Positions 7,571 through 14,821 of a stretch of DNA of 27,739 nucleotides are shown in pieces. The translations under genes were made by a program, and so were the position numbers. Position 1 is the first letter of the stretch. Each line of letters opens with the position of its first letter. The stretch is from Roseburia sp. CAG:309 (GTDB lineage: Bacteria > Bacillota > Clostridia > Lachnospirales > Lachnospiraceae). Under the pieces are notes generated by a model. It was given only the letters and a program-made list of their open reading frames with translations, was not told the origin of the DNA and made no database searches. The DNA is taken from assembly GCA_000434115.1 (NCBI GenBank), contig FR893944.1, forward strand, positions 296 to 28,034, in the 5' to 3' direction.

Positions 7571-9661
7571 TTATTGTTTCACATCTTTCATGCTGAAAGA
7601 AATTCTTCCCATCTTGTCTTTTCCAAGACATACGACTTTAACTTTGTCACCTAACGTAAGTTCGTCTTCCACATGATTGATTCTTCTCTGACAAATATTG
7701 GAAATATGAACCATTCCCTCTTTTCCCGGAGCAAATTCGATGAATGCACCGAAATCTTTGATGCTTACGACGGTTCCTTCCAAGATCTGTCCTTTTTCAA
7801 AGTCAGATACGATGATCTGGATCAGGCGGATGGCTTCATCCATCATTGCTTTGTCAGTACCGCATACAGAAACTGCTCCGTCATCGGTAATATCAATCTT
7901 CACGCCGGTACGCTCGATCAATGTGTTGATCGTCTTACCACGCTGTCCGACTACTTCTCCGATCTTCGCAGGATCAATCATGATCTGTTTGATCTTCGGA
8001 GCGTATTCATTTACTTCTTTTCTAGGTTCAGCGATTGCTTTGCTCATAACTTCGTCGAGGATATATGTTCTTGCTTCTTTCGTACGGCGGATCGCGCCTT
8101 CTACGATCTCACGAGTCAGACCGTGGATCTTAATATCCATCTGAATGGCTGTAATACCTTTGTGTGTTCCGGCAACTTTAAAGTCCATATCGCCAAAGAA
8201 GTCTTCCAGTCCCTGGATATCGGTAAGGATCAGATAATCGTCATCGGTCTCTCCGGTAACAAGTCCTACGGAAATACCGGCAACAGGTGCTTTGATCGGT
8301 ACGCCGGCAGCCATCAGTGACAATGTGGAAGCACAGATACTTCCCTGAGAAGTAGAACCATTGGATTCCATGATCTCAGATACCGTACGGATGGTATATG
8401 GGAATTCCTCTTCGGAAGGAATTACCGGAAGCAGGGCACGCTCTGCCAAAGCTCCATGTCCGATCTCACGACGTCCCGGACCTCTGCTTGGACGGGTTTC
8501 ACCAACCGAATAGGATGGGAAATTATAGTGATGAATGTATCTCTTAGAAGTTACATTTTCATCCAAGCCATCAATTTTCTGTTTTTCCGAAAGAGGCGCC
8601 AGTGTTGTAACATTGAGAACCTGTGTCTGTCCTCTCTGGAACAGACCGGAGCCATGAACGGTAGGAAGTACATCGACTTCTGCGGACAATGGACGGATCT
8701 GTGTTACTTCACGGCCATCCGGACGTTTGTGGTCTTTGAGGATCATCTTACGTACGGTCTTTTTCTGGAATTTATATACTGCTTCGTCAATCAGAGCAAA
8801 CCAATCCGGATGCTCTTCTTCATAGCGTTCTTCCAATTTGTCTTTGATCTGACGGATATTTTCTTCACGAACCTGTTTTACATCGGTAAATACCGCTTCT
8901 TCCATCGCTTCCGGTGTAACGAAGTTGACCATATCTTCAAACATGTCTTCCGGAATATCGAAATGTTCATATTCGTGTTTTTCTTTTCCACATTCTGCTA
9001 CGATCTTATCGAAAAATTCGATGATCTGTCCGTTGACTTCGTGTGCTTTATAAATTGCCTCGATCATTTTGTCTTCCGGCACTTCATTGGCACCGGCCTC
9101 GATCATGATAACTTTTTCTCTGGTAGAAGCCACGGTAAGAGCAAGGTCAGAAACCTGTCTCTGTGCGGAAGTTGGGTTGATTACAAGTTCTCCATCTACG
9201 AGACCAATCTGTGTTGCTGCCGTCGGTCCGTCAAATGGAATATCAGAAATGCAGGTTGCCAAAGCAGAACCAAGCATTGCCGTAAGTTCCGGGCTGCAGT
9301 CCTGATCTACACACATAACGAGGTTTTCCAGTGTTACATCGTTACGGTAATCTTTTGGGAACAACGGACGCATCGGTCTGTCGATAACGCGGTCTGTAAG
9401 GATCGCATTGTCCGAAGGTTTTCCCTCTCTACGAGTAAATCCTCCCGGAATCTTTCCTACAGAATACATCTTTTCGCTATATTCTACGCTAAGTGGGAAG
9501 AAATCAATTCCCTCTCTTGGCTTCTCCGATGCGGTTGCTGTGGAAAGCACAACGGTGTTTCCATAATGCATCAAAGCTGCACCATTTGCCTGTGCGGCAA
9601 CTCGTCCGATATCTACGGAAAGAGTACGTCCGCCAAGTTCCATTGAAAATGTCTTGTACAT
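7571..9661 (-). CDS. pnp: Polyribonucleotide nucleotidyltransferase (PNPase)
   Basis: A phosphorolytic 3'-5' exoribonuclease central to mRNA decay, acting as a trimer. The 696-residue length is typical. Order: two RNase PH-like domains (first about 1-210, second about 310-540) joined by a helical segment, a KH domain near 555-610 with the GEVVGQRGKTI loop, and a C-terminal S1 domain near 622-692 (GTVVSIKDFGAFIEF, MVHISNI). AAAGGAG lies 9 bases before the ATG. The gene heads a long minus-strand operon running through tepA and ftsK. Its leader holds two promoter-like repeats and a 58-base hairpin, suggesting post-transcriptional control as known for E. coli pnp; the parallel is inference. Confidence 0.98.
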   Translation of the reverse strand: MYKTFSMELGGRTLSVDIGRVAAQANGAALMHYGNTVVLSTATASEKPREGIDFFPLSVEYSEKMYSVGKIPGGFTRREGKPSDNAILTDRVIDRPMRPLFPKDYRNDVTLENLVMCVDQDCSPELTAMLGSALATCISDIPFDGPTAATQIGLVDGELVINPTSAQRQVSDLALTVASTREKVIMIEAGANEVPEDKMIEAIYKAHEVNGQIIEFFDKIVAECGKEKHEYEHFDIPEDMFEDMVNFVTPEAMEEAVFTDVKQVREENIRQIKDKLEERYEEEHPDWFALIDEAVYKFQKKTVRKMILKDHKRPDGREVTQIRPLSAEVDVLPTVHGSGLFQRGQTQVLNVTTLAPLSEKQKIDGLDENVTSKRYIHHYNFPSYSVGETRPSRGPGRREIGHGALAERALLPVIPSEEEFPYTIRTVSEIMESNGSTSQGSICASTLSLMAAGVPIKAPVAGISVGLVTGETDDDYLILTDIQGLEDFFGDMDFKVAGTHKGITAIQMDIKIHGLTREIVEGAIRRTKEARTYILDEVMSKAIAEPRKEVNEYAPKIKQIMIDPAKIGEVVGQRGKTINTLIERTGVKIDITDDGAVSVCGTDKAMMDEAIRLIQIIVSDFEKGQILEGTVVSIKDFGAFIEFAPGKEGMVHISNICQRRINHVEDELTLGDKVKVVCLGKDKMGRISFSMKDVKQ

Positions 9662-9698
9662 ACTTATAGTCTCCTTTATTTATCATTTTACAGAGCGT

Positions 9699-9756
9699 CC
9701 GAAACAACTGAAAAACCTACTTACCCTGCAATAAATCGGCTTTTCAGAAGTCTCGG
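9699..9756 (-). promoter_or_regulatory. Long hairpin in the pnp 5' leader
   Basis: In the minus-strand RNA two arms pair over 17 base pairs: CCGAGAC with GTTTCGG, a symmetric UU/UU internal loop, then CTGAAAAGCC with GGTTTTTCAG, closing a 20-base loop. Two pairs are G-U, and these would be A-C mismatches on the plus strand, so the structure suits the pnp transcript. It ends 37 bases before the pnp ATG and has no following U-run, so it is not a terminator. A processing or autoregulatory hairpin (RNase III type) is plausible. Confidence 0.6.
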
Positions 9757-9776
9757 ATAATGCCCTTTTTTAATGC

Positions 9777-9791
9777 ACACACTTCATTATA
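9777..9791 (-). repeat. 15-base direct repeat, proximal copy
   Basis: TATAATGAAGTGTGT on the minus strand. The same 15 bases recur at 9835-9849, 58 bases away. Each copy includes a -10 box and the start-site region. Confidence 0.85.
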
Positions 9792-9794
9792 ACA
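9786..9794 (-). promoter_or_regulatory. Proximal pnp promoter (extended -10)
   Basis: The minus strand reads TGTTATAAT: a perfect -10 box (9786-9791) preceded by the TGn extension. No convincing -35 box is found. The predicted transcript start is near 9779, giving a leader of about 118 bases that begins some 22 bases before the long leader hairpin. Confidence 0.6.
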
Positions 9795-9797
9795 TTT

Positions 9798-9820
9798 GTC
9801 ACCAAGCGTAGCTTGATGAC
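9798..9820 (-). promoter_or_regulatory. Hairpin between the two pnp promoter copies
   Basis: Minus-strand arms GTCATCAAGC and GCTTGGTGAC pair over 10 base pairs with one G-U, around a 3-base loop. It would be present only in transcripts from the distal promoter or from the NUDIX gene. No U-run follows. As DNA it is also a near-palindrome just upstream of the proximal -10 and could serve as an operator. Confidence 0.45.
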
Positions 9821-9824
9821 CTGC

Positions 9825-9840
9825 GTGTGTATCAACACAC
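9825..9840 (-). promoter_or_regulatory. Small hairpin at the predicted 5' end of distal-promoter RNA
   Basis: GTGTGT and ACACAC pair perfectly over 6 base pairs around the loop TGAT. The predicted start of the distal promoter (about 9837) falls within the first arm, so the RNA would be structured almost from its 5' end. Confidence 0.35.
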
Positions 9841-9849
9841 TTCATTATA
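9835..9849 (-). repeat. 15-base direct repeat, distal copy
   Basis: TATAATGAAGTGTGT on the minus strand, identical to 9777-9791. Confidence 0.85.
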
Positions 9850-9852
9850 TCA
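9844..9852 (-). promoter_or_regulatory. Distal pnp promoter (extended -10)
   Basis: The minus strand reads TGATATAAT, a perfect -10 (9844-9849) with TGn. A weak -35, TTGCTT, lies 16 bases upstream at 9866-9871. It sits 30 bases after the NUDIX stop codon and is a second candidate start for the pnp operon. Confidence 0.5.
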
Positions 9853-9879
9853 TATCTTTGGTATAAAGCAAACCTCTTT

Positions 9880-10344
9880 TTATATCATTTTTTTGATCGG
9901 ATAACTGATGTCTTCTCCATCCCACATAAGCACCTCATCATGAAAATACGGAACACGCATCAGCCCGGCTCCGAAAAGGTAGGCACGGTCGCGCTCTGCA
10001 ATCTCATCCAGACGCATCCATTTAGCTCCGATGATAGACTGTTCATTCGCAGGAAGTTCGGGATCAATTCCCTTTTGCGCCACGGCATCTTCCGGAATTT
10101 CAACCAAAAAGGTAAATACCCGGCTTTCCAAATCCGGTTTGTATTCTACCGTCAACGGACGGATTAAGGTTCCCTTCACCTGACACTCCTCTTCCAATTC
10201 ACGAAGTGCTGCCTGCTCCGGCGTCTCATTCTCTTCAATCCCGCCGCCCGGCAGATTAAAGAAATCTCTTCCAAACAGCTGGTGTTCTACCAATAAGATG
10301 CGGTTGCCACGGATCACCATGGACTGACTTCGATCTCTCTTCAT
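9880..10344 (-). CDS. NUDIX hydrolase
   Basis: A 154-residue NUDIX protein that should hydrolyse a nucleoside diphosphate linked to some group X. The Nudix box begins GGGIEENETPEQAALRELEE near residue 33 and reads on to ECQV. It keeps the metal-binding R-E-L-x-E-E core, but the usual glycine near the end of the box is replaced by glutamine. GGAGG lies 7 bases before the ATG. It stands between rpsO and pnp, genes that are usually adjacent in Bacillota. The upstream terminator-like hairpin and downstream pnp promoters make it look like a semi-independent unit. The substrate is not predictable. Confidence 0.88.
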   Translation of the reverse strand: MKRDRSQSMVIRGNRILLVEHQLFGRDFFNLPGGGIEENETPEQAALRELEEECQVKGTLIRPLTVEYKPDLESRVFTFLVEIPEDAVAQKGIDPELPANEQSIIGAKWMRLDEIAERDRAYLFGAGLMRVPYFHDEVLMWDGEDISYPIKKMI

Positions 10345-10364
10345 AATTTATCCTCCACATAGTC

Positions 10365-10409
10365 AAAAATGATACTACTGATATCGGGTAAAAGCATATC
10401 AGCAGTACC
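10365..10409 (-). terminator. Intrinsic terminator-like hairpin after rpsO
   Basis: In minus-strand RNA, GGTACTGCTGATAT pairs with ATATCAGTAGTATC over 14 base pairs including two G-U pairs, around an 11-base loop, followed at once by AUUUUU. The wobbles become mismatches on the other strand, so it belongs to the rpsO transcript. The U-run is short, so partial read-through into the NUDIX gene is likely. Confidence 0.65.
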
Positions 10410-10439
10410 ATTTCATTCAGCTCATAATGAGCAGCATCA

Positions 10440-10706
10440 TTATTTACGAATTCCAAGTTTTGCGATCAACGCACGATAACCTTCCAAGTCATTCTTTTTG
10501 AGATAGTCAAGAAGACCACGTCTCTTACCAACCATCTTCAAAAGACCGCGGCGGGAATGATGATCTTTTTTGTTCTCTTTCAAATGCTCTGTCAAAACAT
10601 TGATTCTCTCTGTAAGAAGGGCAACCTGAACCTCAGGTGATCCTGTGTCGCTTGGTGTTCTTCCATACTCTTTAATGATTTCTGCTTTTCTTTCTGTTGT
10701 CATCAT
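10440..10706 (-). CDS. rpsO: Small ribosomal subunit protein uS15
   Basis: A primary 16S rRNA-binding protein of the 30S subunit. The 88 residues carry the family hallmarks SDTGSPEVQVALLTERI, KKDHHSRRGLL and VGKRRGLLDYL. Two ATG codons stand in tandem; the first lies 10 bases after GGAGG and the second 13, so the first is preferred, although either is possible. It has its own promoter about 90 bases upstream and is divergent from ktrB. S15 often represses its own synthesis by binding its leader, and the leader here could fold, but no specific known motif is claimed. Confidence 0.97.
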   Translation of the reverse strand: MMTTERKAEIIKEYGRTPSDTGSPEVQVALLTERINVLTEHLKENKKDHHSRRGLLKMVGKRRGLLDYLKKNDLEGYRALIAKLGIRK

Positions 10707-10743
10707 GATCGATGTACCTCCATAAAATTTTTAAAAGCCAAGT

Positions 10744-10784
10744 ACCAAGAACGGGTTGGAGTGTTCCACGCTCTGAGTATTGGT
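10744..10784 (-). promoter_or_regulatory. Possible structured rpsO leader
   Basis: In the minus-strand leader ACCAA (10780-10784) can pair with TTGGT (10744-10748), enclosing a region with the small stem GGA/TCC. Helices are short, so this is only a candidate for S15 autoregulation. Confidence 0.3.
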
Positions 10785-10798
10785 TGTCTAACGGAATC

Positions 10799-10827
10799 AG
10801 TTTAACACAATTTAACTTTTTTGTAAA
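10799..10827 (-). promoter_or_regulatory. rpsO promoter
   Basis: The minus strand has -35 TTTACA (10822-10827, 5/6), a 17-base spacer and -10 TAAACT (10799-10804, 4/6), preceded by TGT as an extended -10. The spacing and position fit a housekeeping sigma-A promoter for rpsO. Confidence 0.7.
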
Positions 10828-10845
10828 GTTTTTTTCAAAATATAA

Positions 10846-10873
10846 TTGTATTTTTTAAAATATTTTGTATAAT
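10846..10873 (+). promoter_or_regulatory. ktrB promoter
   Basis: A perfect -10 TATAAT (10868-10873) lies about 50 bases before the ktrB ATG. The best -35 is the weak TTGTAT (10846-10851) with a 16-base spacer. The leader is too short for a ydaO-type c-di-AMP riboswitch. Confidence 0.55.
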
Positions 10874-10924
10874 AGAAAGCGTACTACAAGATTTACAAAA
10901 TATCAACAATAAAGGAAGTTTTTT

Positions 10925-12268
10925 ATGTTAGGAAAATGGTCACGGAAACTTGGTCCTTCCCGGTTGATCGCACTGAGTTTTGTTATTTTGATACTTACCG
11001 GTACCTTTTTATTGTGTCTGCCGGTCTCCGCGCGGGATGGTAATTTTACGTCCCCACTGGATGCTCTTTTCACAGCAACAAGTGCTACCTGTGTAACGGG
11101 ACTTATTGTTGCAGATACGTTTACCAAATGGTCCTTGTTCGGGCAGATTGTCATTCTCATCCTGATTCAGATCGGAGGCATCGGACTCATGTCCTTTATC
11201 TCCATGTTTTTCATATTTATGAAACGAAAATTGTCGCTTCATGAGCGCATGCTTTTGATGCAGGCTGCCGGAAATACACAGTTGAGCGGTATGGTAAAAC
11301 TGGTTCGGCGTATTGTATCCGGTACGTTTTTGATTGAGGGATGTGGCGCTCTTCTGCTTGCACTCCGTTTTATCCCACGCATGGGATTTGGTCAGGGATT
11401 ATACTATGCCATATTTCACGCAGTATCTGCTTTTTGCAATGCCGGTTTTGATCTGATGGGACGATACGAAGCCTTCTCTTCATTGACGGGGTATGCTTCC
11501 GATGTCCTCGTAAATATCACGGTAATGCTTTTGATTATCATCGGAGGGATCGGATTTTTAGTATGGGATGATATTTTGAAATACCGCCTGTCTTTTAAGA
11601 ATTATTCCCTTCATTCAAAGATCGTTCTTGTGACAACACCGGTTTTATTAGTTGGCGGAGCCTTCGGCTATTTTGTATTTGAGCAGAATTATACCCTTCA
11701 GGGAAATGGCATCGGCGAACAGATCCTAAAATCGTTTTTCGCCTCGACGACAATGCGTACGGCCGGTTTTAATACGATTGATTATGCCAGCATGTCGCCT
11801 TCTGCCTCCCTTCTATCTGACGTTTTGATGATGATCGGCGGAAGTCCCGGTTCGACTGCCGGTGGAATGAAGATCACGACGATCACGCTTGTGTTTCTCT
11901 CGATGGTTTCGATGCTTCGTGGACAATCGGACACCGTAATCGGCAAACGACGGGTGAGCACAATTTTGATCAAACAGGCGGCCGTTATCATTTTGGTGTA
12001 TGCTGTTTACATTCTGGCAGGAACTATGCTTATCTGCCACATTGAAGGACTGCCGATGTCTAATGTGCTTTTTGAAGTCATTTCGGCTGTCTGCACCGTT
12101 GGCGTAACAACAGGGATTACCCCGCATCTGTGCGCCATGTCACATATTATTTTGATCATTTTAATGTATGGTGGACGAATTGGCGGATTTACATTGATGC
12201 TCATCCTCGGAAAGCAAAACAAGCAGCCGCCGCTTCGAAGACCAAAAGAAAATATATTGATTGGATAA
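10925..12268 (+). CDS. ktrB: Potassium uptake channel subunit, TrkH/KtrB family
   Basis: An integral membrane potassium (or sodium-coupled potassium) transporter of 447 residues, the size of B. subtilis KtrB. The four pore-loop repeats typical of the superfamily are visible: ATCVTG near residue 55, FCNAGF near 174, MRTAGFN near 277 and CTVGVTTG near 391. These alternate with hydrophobic segments throughout. AAAGGAAG lies 5 bases before the ATG. The gene is followed within 11 bases by its regulatory subunit, forming a two-gene plus-strand operon. The protein could equally be labelled TrkH; the Ktr name follows the size of both subunits. Confidence 0.93.
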   Translation: MLGKWSRKLGPSRLIALSFVILILTGTFLLCLPVSARDGNFTSPLDALFTATSATCVTGLIVADTFTKWSLFGQIVILILIQIGGIGLMSFISMFFIFMKRKLSLHERMLLMQAAGNTQLSGMVKLVRRIVSGTFLIEGCGALLLALRFIPRMGFGQGLYYAIFHAVSAFCNAGFDLMGRYEAFSSLTGYASDVLVNITVMLLIIIGGIGFLVWDDILKYRLSFKNYSLHSKIVLVTTPVLLVGGAFGYFVFEQNYTLQGNGIGEQILKSFFASTTMRTAGFNTIDYASMSPSASLLSDVLMMIGGSPGSTAGGMKITTITLVFLSMVSMLRGQSDTVIGKRRVSTILIKQAAVIILVYAVYILAGTMLICHIEGLPMSNVLFEVISAVCTVGVTTGITPHLCAMSHIILIILMYGGRIGGFTLMLILGKQNKQPPLRRPKENILIG

Positions 12269-12279
12269 AGGAGATTATT

Positions 12280-12954
12280 ATGAAGTCAATTCTTATTATT
12301 GGAATGGGAATGCTGGGACAATGTCTGGCAGCCCGTATGCAGGAACTTGGAAACGATGTTATGGTGATTGACCGCGACGAAGATAAAATCCAGGAATTAT
12401 CAACGGTTTTCCCGGATGCCCTGTCCGGCGACTGTACCAATCCGGCGGTTTTAAAATCCATCGGTGTCAACAATTTTGACTACTGTTTTGTCGCGATCGG
12501 TGAAGATTTTTATGCGTCACTGGAAATCACTTCCATATTAAAAGAACAGGGTGCGCGGTGTGTCATTTCTAAAGCAAAGCGAAAACGACAGGCAGATTTT
12601 TTAAAAAAGATCGGAGCCGATGAAGTCTTCTTCCCGGAAAAAGAAATTGCTGAAAAACTGGCAGTACGTTACAATGCGACAAATATATTTGACTATATCG
12701 AATTAACATCGGACTGCTCCATCTTTGAAATTCCGATCATCCCTTCGTGGGCAGGGAAAAGCATACTGGAAATTAATGTAAGGCAGAAATATAAAGTCAA
12801 TATTATTGCAATAAAAAACGGCACGGTCATTGACCCGATGCCGGCAGGCAATTATGTATTTGGATCCGATGATCATATCGTCGTCATAGGAAAATCCACC
12901 GATGTCTTTCAATTATCTTCGCAGACAACGGTGGCTCCGAATTCTTATAACTGA
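12280..12954 (+). CDS. ktrA: Potassium uptake regulatory subunit, TrkA/KtrA family
   Basis: The cytoplasmic RCK gating ring subunit for the upstream channel. The 224 residues comprise an RCK_N Rossmann domain (GMGMLG near residue 8, acidic end of beta-2 in VIDRDED) and an RCK_C domain from about 135 on, which in related proteins binds c-di-AMP. The start is the ATG at 12280, with AAAGGAG overlapping the ktrB stop codon 6 bases upstream. A longer open frame runs back into ktrB but has no family similarity there. The stop codon overlaps the convergent rsfS stop by 10 bases, leaving no room for a terminator between them. Confidence 0.93.
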   Translation: MKSILIIGMGMLGQCLAARMQELGNDVMVIDRDEDKIQELSTVFPDALSGDCTNPAVLKSIGVNNFDYCFVAIGEDFYASLEITSILKEQGARCVISKAKRKRQADFLKKIGADEVFFPEKEIAEKLAVRYNATNIFDYIELTSDCSIFEIPIIPSWAGKSILEINVRQKYKVNIIAIKNGTVIDPMPAGNYVFGSDDHIVVIGKSTDVFQLSSQTTVAPNSYN

Positions 12955-13292
12955 TCCCGGTCGATCTTTCTGCCGTCACGCCAGATGCGCTCAAGGTCAT
13001 AAAACAAGCGGTCTTCCGGCGAAAACACATGGACGATAACATCTTTATAGTCCATCAGGATCCAAGTGGAATTTTTATTTCCTTCGATCCGTTCATTATG
13101 AATGCCATTCTGGTGCATACGCATCTCTACATTGTCGGATAAAGCAGCGATCTGATTGCTGTTTTTTCCGTTGGCAATGATCAGATAATCCGCGATCACG
13201 GAAATTTCGTCAATCTGTATGATCCGAATGTCTTCTCCTAATTTTTCATCCAACGCATCATACGCAATACGTGCCATTTCTTTTGATGTCAT
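12945..13292 (-). CDS. rsfS: Ribosomal silencing factor RsfS
   Basis: Binds L14 and blocks joining of the ribosomal subunits, lowering translation under starvation. The 115 residues show the family core: ISVIADYLIIANGKNSNQ, IEGNKNSTWILMDYKDVIVHVF and a terminal DLERIW segment. The start chosen is the ATG at 13292, which overlaps the nadD-yqeK stop as ATGA and has AAAGGA about 9 bases upstream. A further ATG at 13316 would add 8 residues within the upstream gene. This is the last gene of the obg operon, as in many Bacillota. Confidence 0.93.
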   Translation of the reverse strand: MTSKEMARIAYDALDEKLGEDIRIIQIDEISVIADYLIIANGKNSNQIAALSDNVEMRMHQNGIHNERIEGNKNSTWILMDYKDVIVHVFSPEDRLFYDLERIWRDGRKIDRDQL

Positions 13293-14497
13293 AGTGTTAT
13301 TCCTTTCTGATACCATTCATACGTTTCCAGTGAAATCGTATCAATGGGCTGATTTTGTTCCCGAAGATAAGAAATTCCGTTTTCCAATGCAAAGCGCATT
13401 CCATTATCCAGATTTTGGAAACAGGCAGTCCGGACTTCCTGAAGCGAATGTGGTTTGCAGTCCATCGCACGCCCGGGTTCAATATAATCGGCAAGATAAA
13501 TAATCTTTTCCAATACTGTCATATTGGGGTGCCCTGTCGTATGATAACGGATCGCGGATAAAATTTCTTCATCCTCTACCTGATACTTTGTTTTCGCATA
13601 AAAAGCCCCTAATTTTCCATGAATGAGAGCGGGATTGAGCCGTTCCATCTCCGTCAAAGAAATCCCGGCTTCTTCACAAAGCATAATCTGCTCTTCTTTT
13701 TCATAAAATTTCGCACAATCATGTAAAAGCCCGGCAAGAAATGCTTTTTCCTCATCTGCATTATGAACAGCAGCAAGATTTGCCGCGGTGTATGCCACAC
13801 CTAATGTATGGCGAAACCGTTTGGGGCGCAGGGTGGCTTTTAAATAACTTAAAATCTTTGGTGTTGTAACTTTTTTCTTAAAAAGCGGTTTTTCATAGCC
13901 ATACAAATTATGGAAACGGATATATTTCATTACCGCATCCGGAATTCGATAATCGACAGACTTTCCTTTTTGCAGCTGCGCACGCAGTTCACTGGAAGAA
14001 ATATCGATCAGCGGCATCTTGATAAAGGAAATCTTTGCCTTATATGTTTCCCTTAACTCTTCCGCTTTTTCTTTCAGCTGTTTTCCTGTTTCATCTTCCC
14101 TGTCAGCTGCCAGAATATGGCAATGTTTCATCACAAATGCCGGCTTATGCCACGTTTCGATCTCGCGCAGGGAATCACCGCCCAAAATAAAATAGATCTC
14201 GCAATTCGGCTTTTCTTTTTCGATGATTTCCAGCGTATCACTTGTATACGTGGTTCCCTCGCGGTGAAGCTCCAGATCTGAAAATACAAACTTCGGATTT
14301 CCGTCAATTGCATGACAGATCATGCGGCTCCGATGTTCGGCTGAAACAATATCCGTCCCCTTTTTATGCGGTGGATTTTTCGATGGCATAAACCAGACTT
14401 CATCCAGTTCAAACTGCCTCGCAGCTTCCTCTGCCATCAGCAAATGTACATTATGAATGGGATTAAATGTCCCTCCCATAATACCAATCTTCATCAT
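13289..14497 (-). CDS. nadD: Fused nicotinate-nucleotide adenylyltransferase / YqeK-type HD phosphohydrolase
   Basis: A bifunctional 402-residue protein. Residues 1 to about 205 are NadD, which makes deamido-NAD from nicotinate mononucleotide and ATP: GGTFNPIHNVH at residues 8-18 and ISSSELR near 174. From about 210 onward lies a YqeK domain, known elsewhere as a symmetrical Ap4A hydrolase. Its HD residues are visible: RH at 230, HD at 259-260, a histidine in ALIHGK, RYHTTG, and ADYIEPGR. The two are separate adjacent genes in B. subtilis. The ribosome binding site is weak and the start lies 3 bases after the yhbY stop, so translation is probably coupled. Two tandem ATGs leave a one-codon doubt about the start. 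Confidence 0.95.
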   Translation of the reverse strand: MMKIGIMGGTFNPIHNVHLLMAEEAARQFELDEVWFMPSKNPPHKKGTDIVSAEHRSRMICHAIDGNPKFVFSDLELHREGTTYTSDTLEIIEKEKPNCEIYFILGGDSLREIETWHKPAFVMKHCHILAADREDETGKQLKEKAEELRETYKAKISFIKMPLIDISSSELRAQLQKGKSVDYRIPDAVMKYIRFHNLYGYEKPLFKKKVTTPKILSYLKATLRPKRFRHTLGVAYTAANLAAVHNADEEKAFLAGLLHDCAKFYEKEEQIMLCEEAGISLTEMERLNPALIHGKLGAFYAKTKYQVEDEEILSAIRYHTTGHPNMTVLEKIIYLADYIEPGRAMDCKPHSLQEVRTACFQNLDNGMRFALENGISYLREQNQPIDTISLETYEWYQKGITL

Positions 14498-14500
14498 TTA

Positions 14501-14806
14501 TCACGCTTTCTTTGATGGTTTTGGAAGTTCAATCTTTTTATTGTCTTTGGATTCACGGTAAAGCACAACCTTCTTTCCGATCACCTGTACCACTTCTGAG
14601 CGGGTACGTTCCGCAATTACCTGTGCGATCTCTTTCGGATCATCAAAATTGTTTTTTAAGATGTGCATTTTGATCAATTCTCTTGCTTCCAATGCCTCAT
14701 CGACTGCGGATATCAATTCCGGCGTTACCGAAGATTTTCCAATCTGTAAGATCGGTGTAATTTTCATTGCCAGACTTTTCAAATAAGCTCTCTGCTTGCT
14801 TGTCAT
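14501..14806 (-). CDS. yhbY: YhbY-type CRM-domain RNA-binding protein
   Basis: A 101-residue CRS1-YhbY domain protein associated with large-subunit assembly intermediates. Family signs are the N-terminal TSKQRAYLKSLA, the QIGKSSVTPELI loop, ELIKMHIL, and VVQVIGKKVVLYR. A short lysine-rich tail follows. GAGGAAA is 6 bases before the ATG. It lies 15 bases after obgE and just ahead of nadD, the same order as the ribosome-biogenesis cluster of many Bacillota. Confidence 0.93.
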   Translation of the reverse strand: MTSKQRAYLKSLAMKITPILQIGKSSVTPELISAVDEALEARELIKMHILKNNFDDPKEIAQVIAERTRSEVVQVIGKKVVLYRESKDNKKIELPKPSKKA

Positions 14807-14821
14807 CGTATTTCCTCATTT

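Noticed and set aside
7551..7631. N-terminal extension of the nitrilase gene to the ATG at 7631
   Set aside because: The added residues overlap the pnp S1-domain end and do not resemble the family; the GTG at 7550 fits better.
8456..9646. A 396-codon open frame on the plus strand opposite pnp
   Set aside because: It lies wholly antisense to the well-supported PNPase gene, its product is Cys/Phe/Arg-rich without domain character, and no ribosome binding site or promoter was seen.
9798..9820. Hairpin upstream of pnp considered as a NUDIX-gene terminator
   Set aside because: No U-run follows; the next bases are AAATGTTATAATG, which form a promoter instead.
10874..10924. Possible c-di-AMP (ydaO) riboswitch before ktrB
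   Set aside because: The leader after the -10 box is only about 45 bases, far shorter than the aptamer.
12130..12279. Extension of ktrA back into ktrB
   Set aside because: The extra 50 residues are ktrB coding sequence read in another frame; a good ribosome binding site supports the ATG at 12280.
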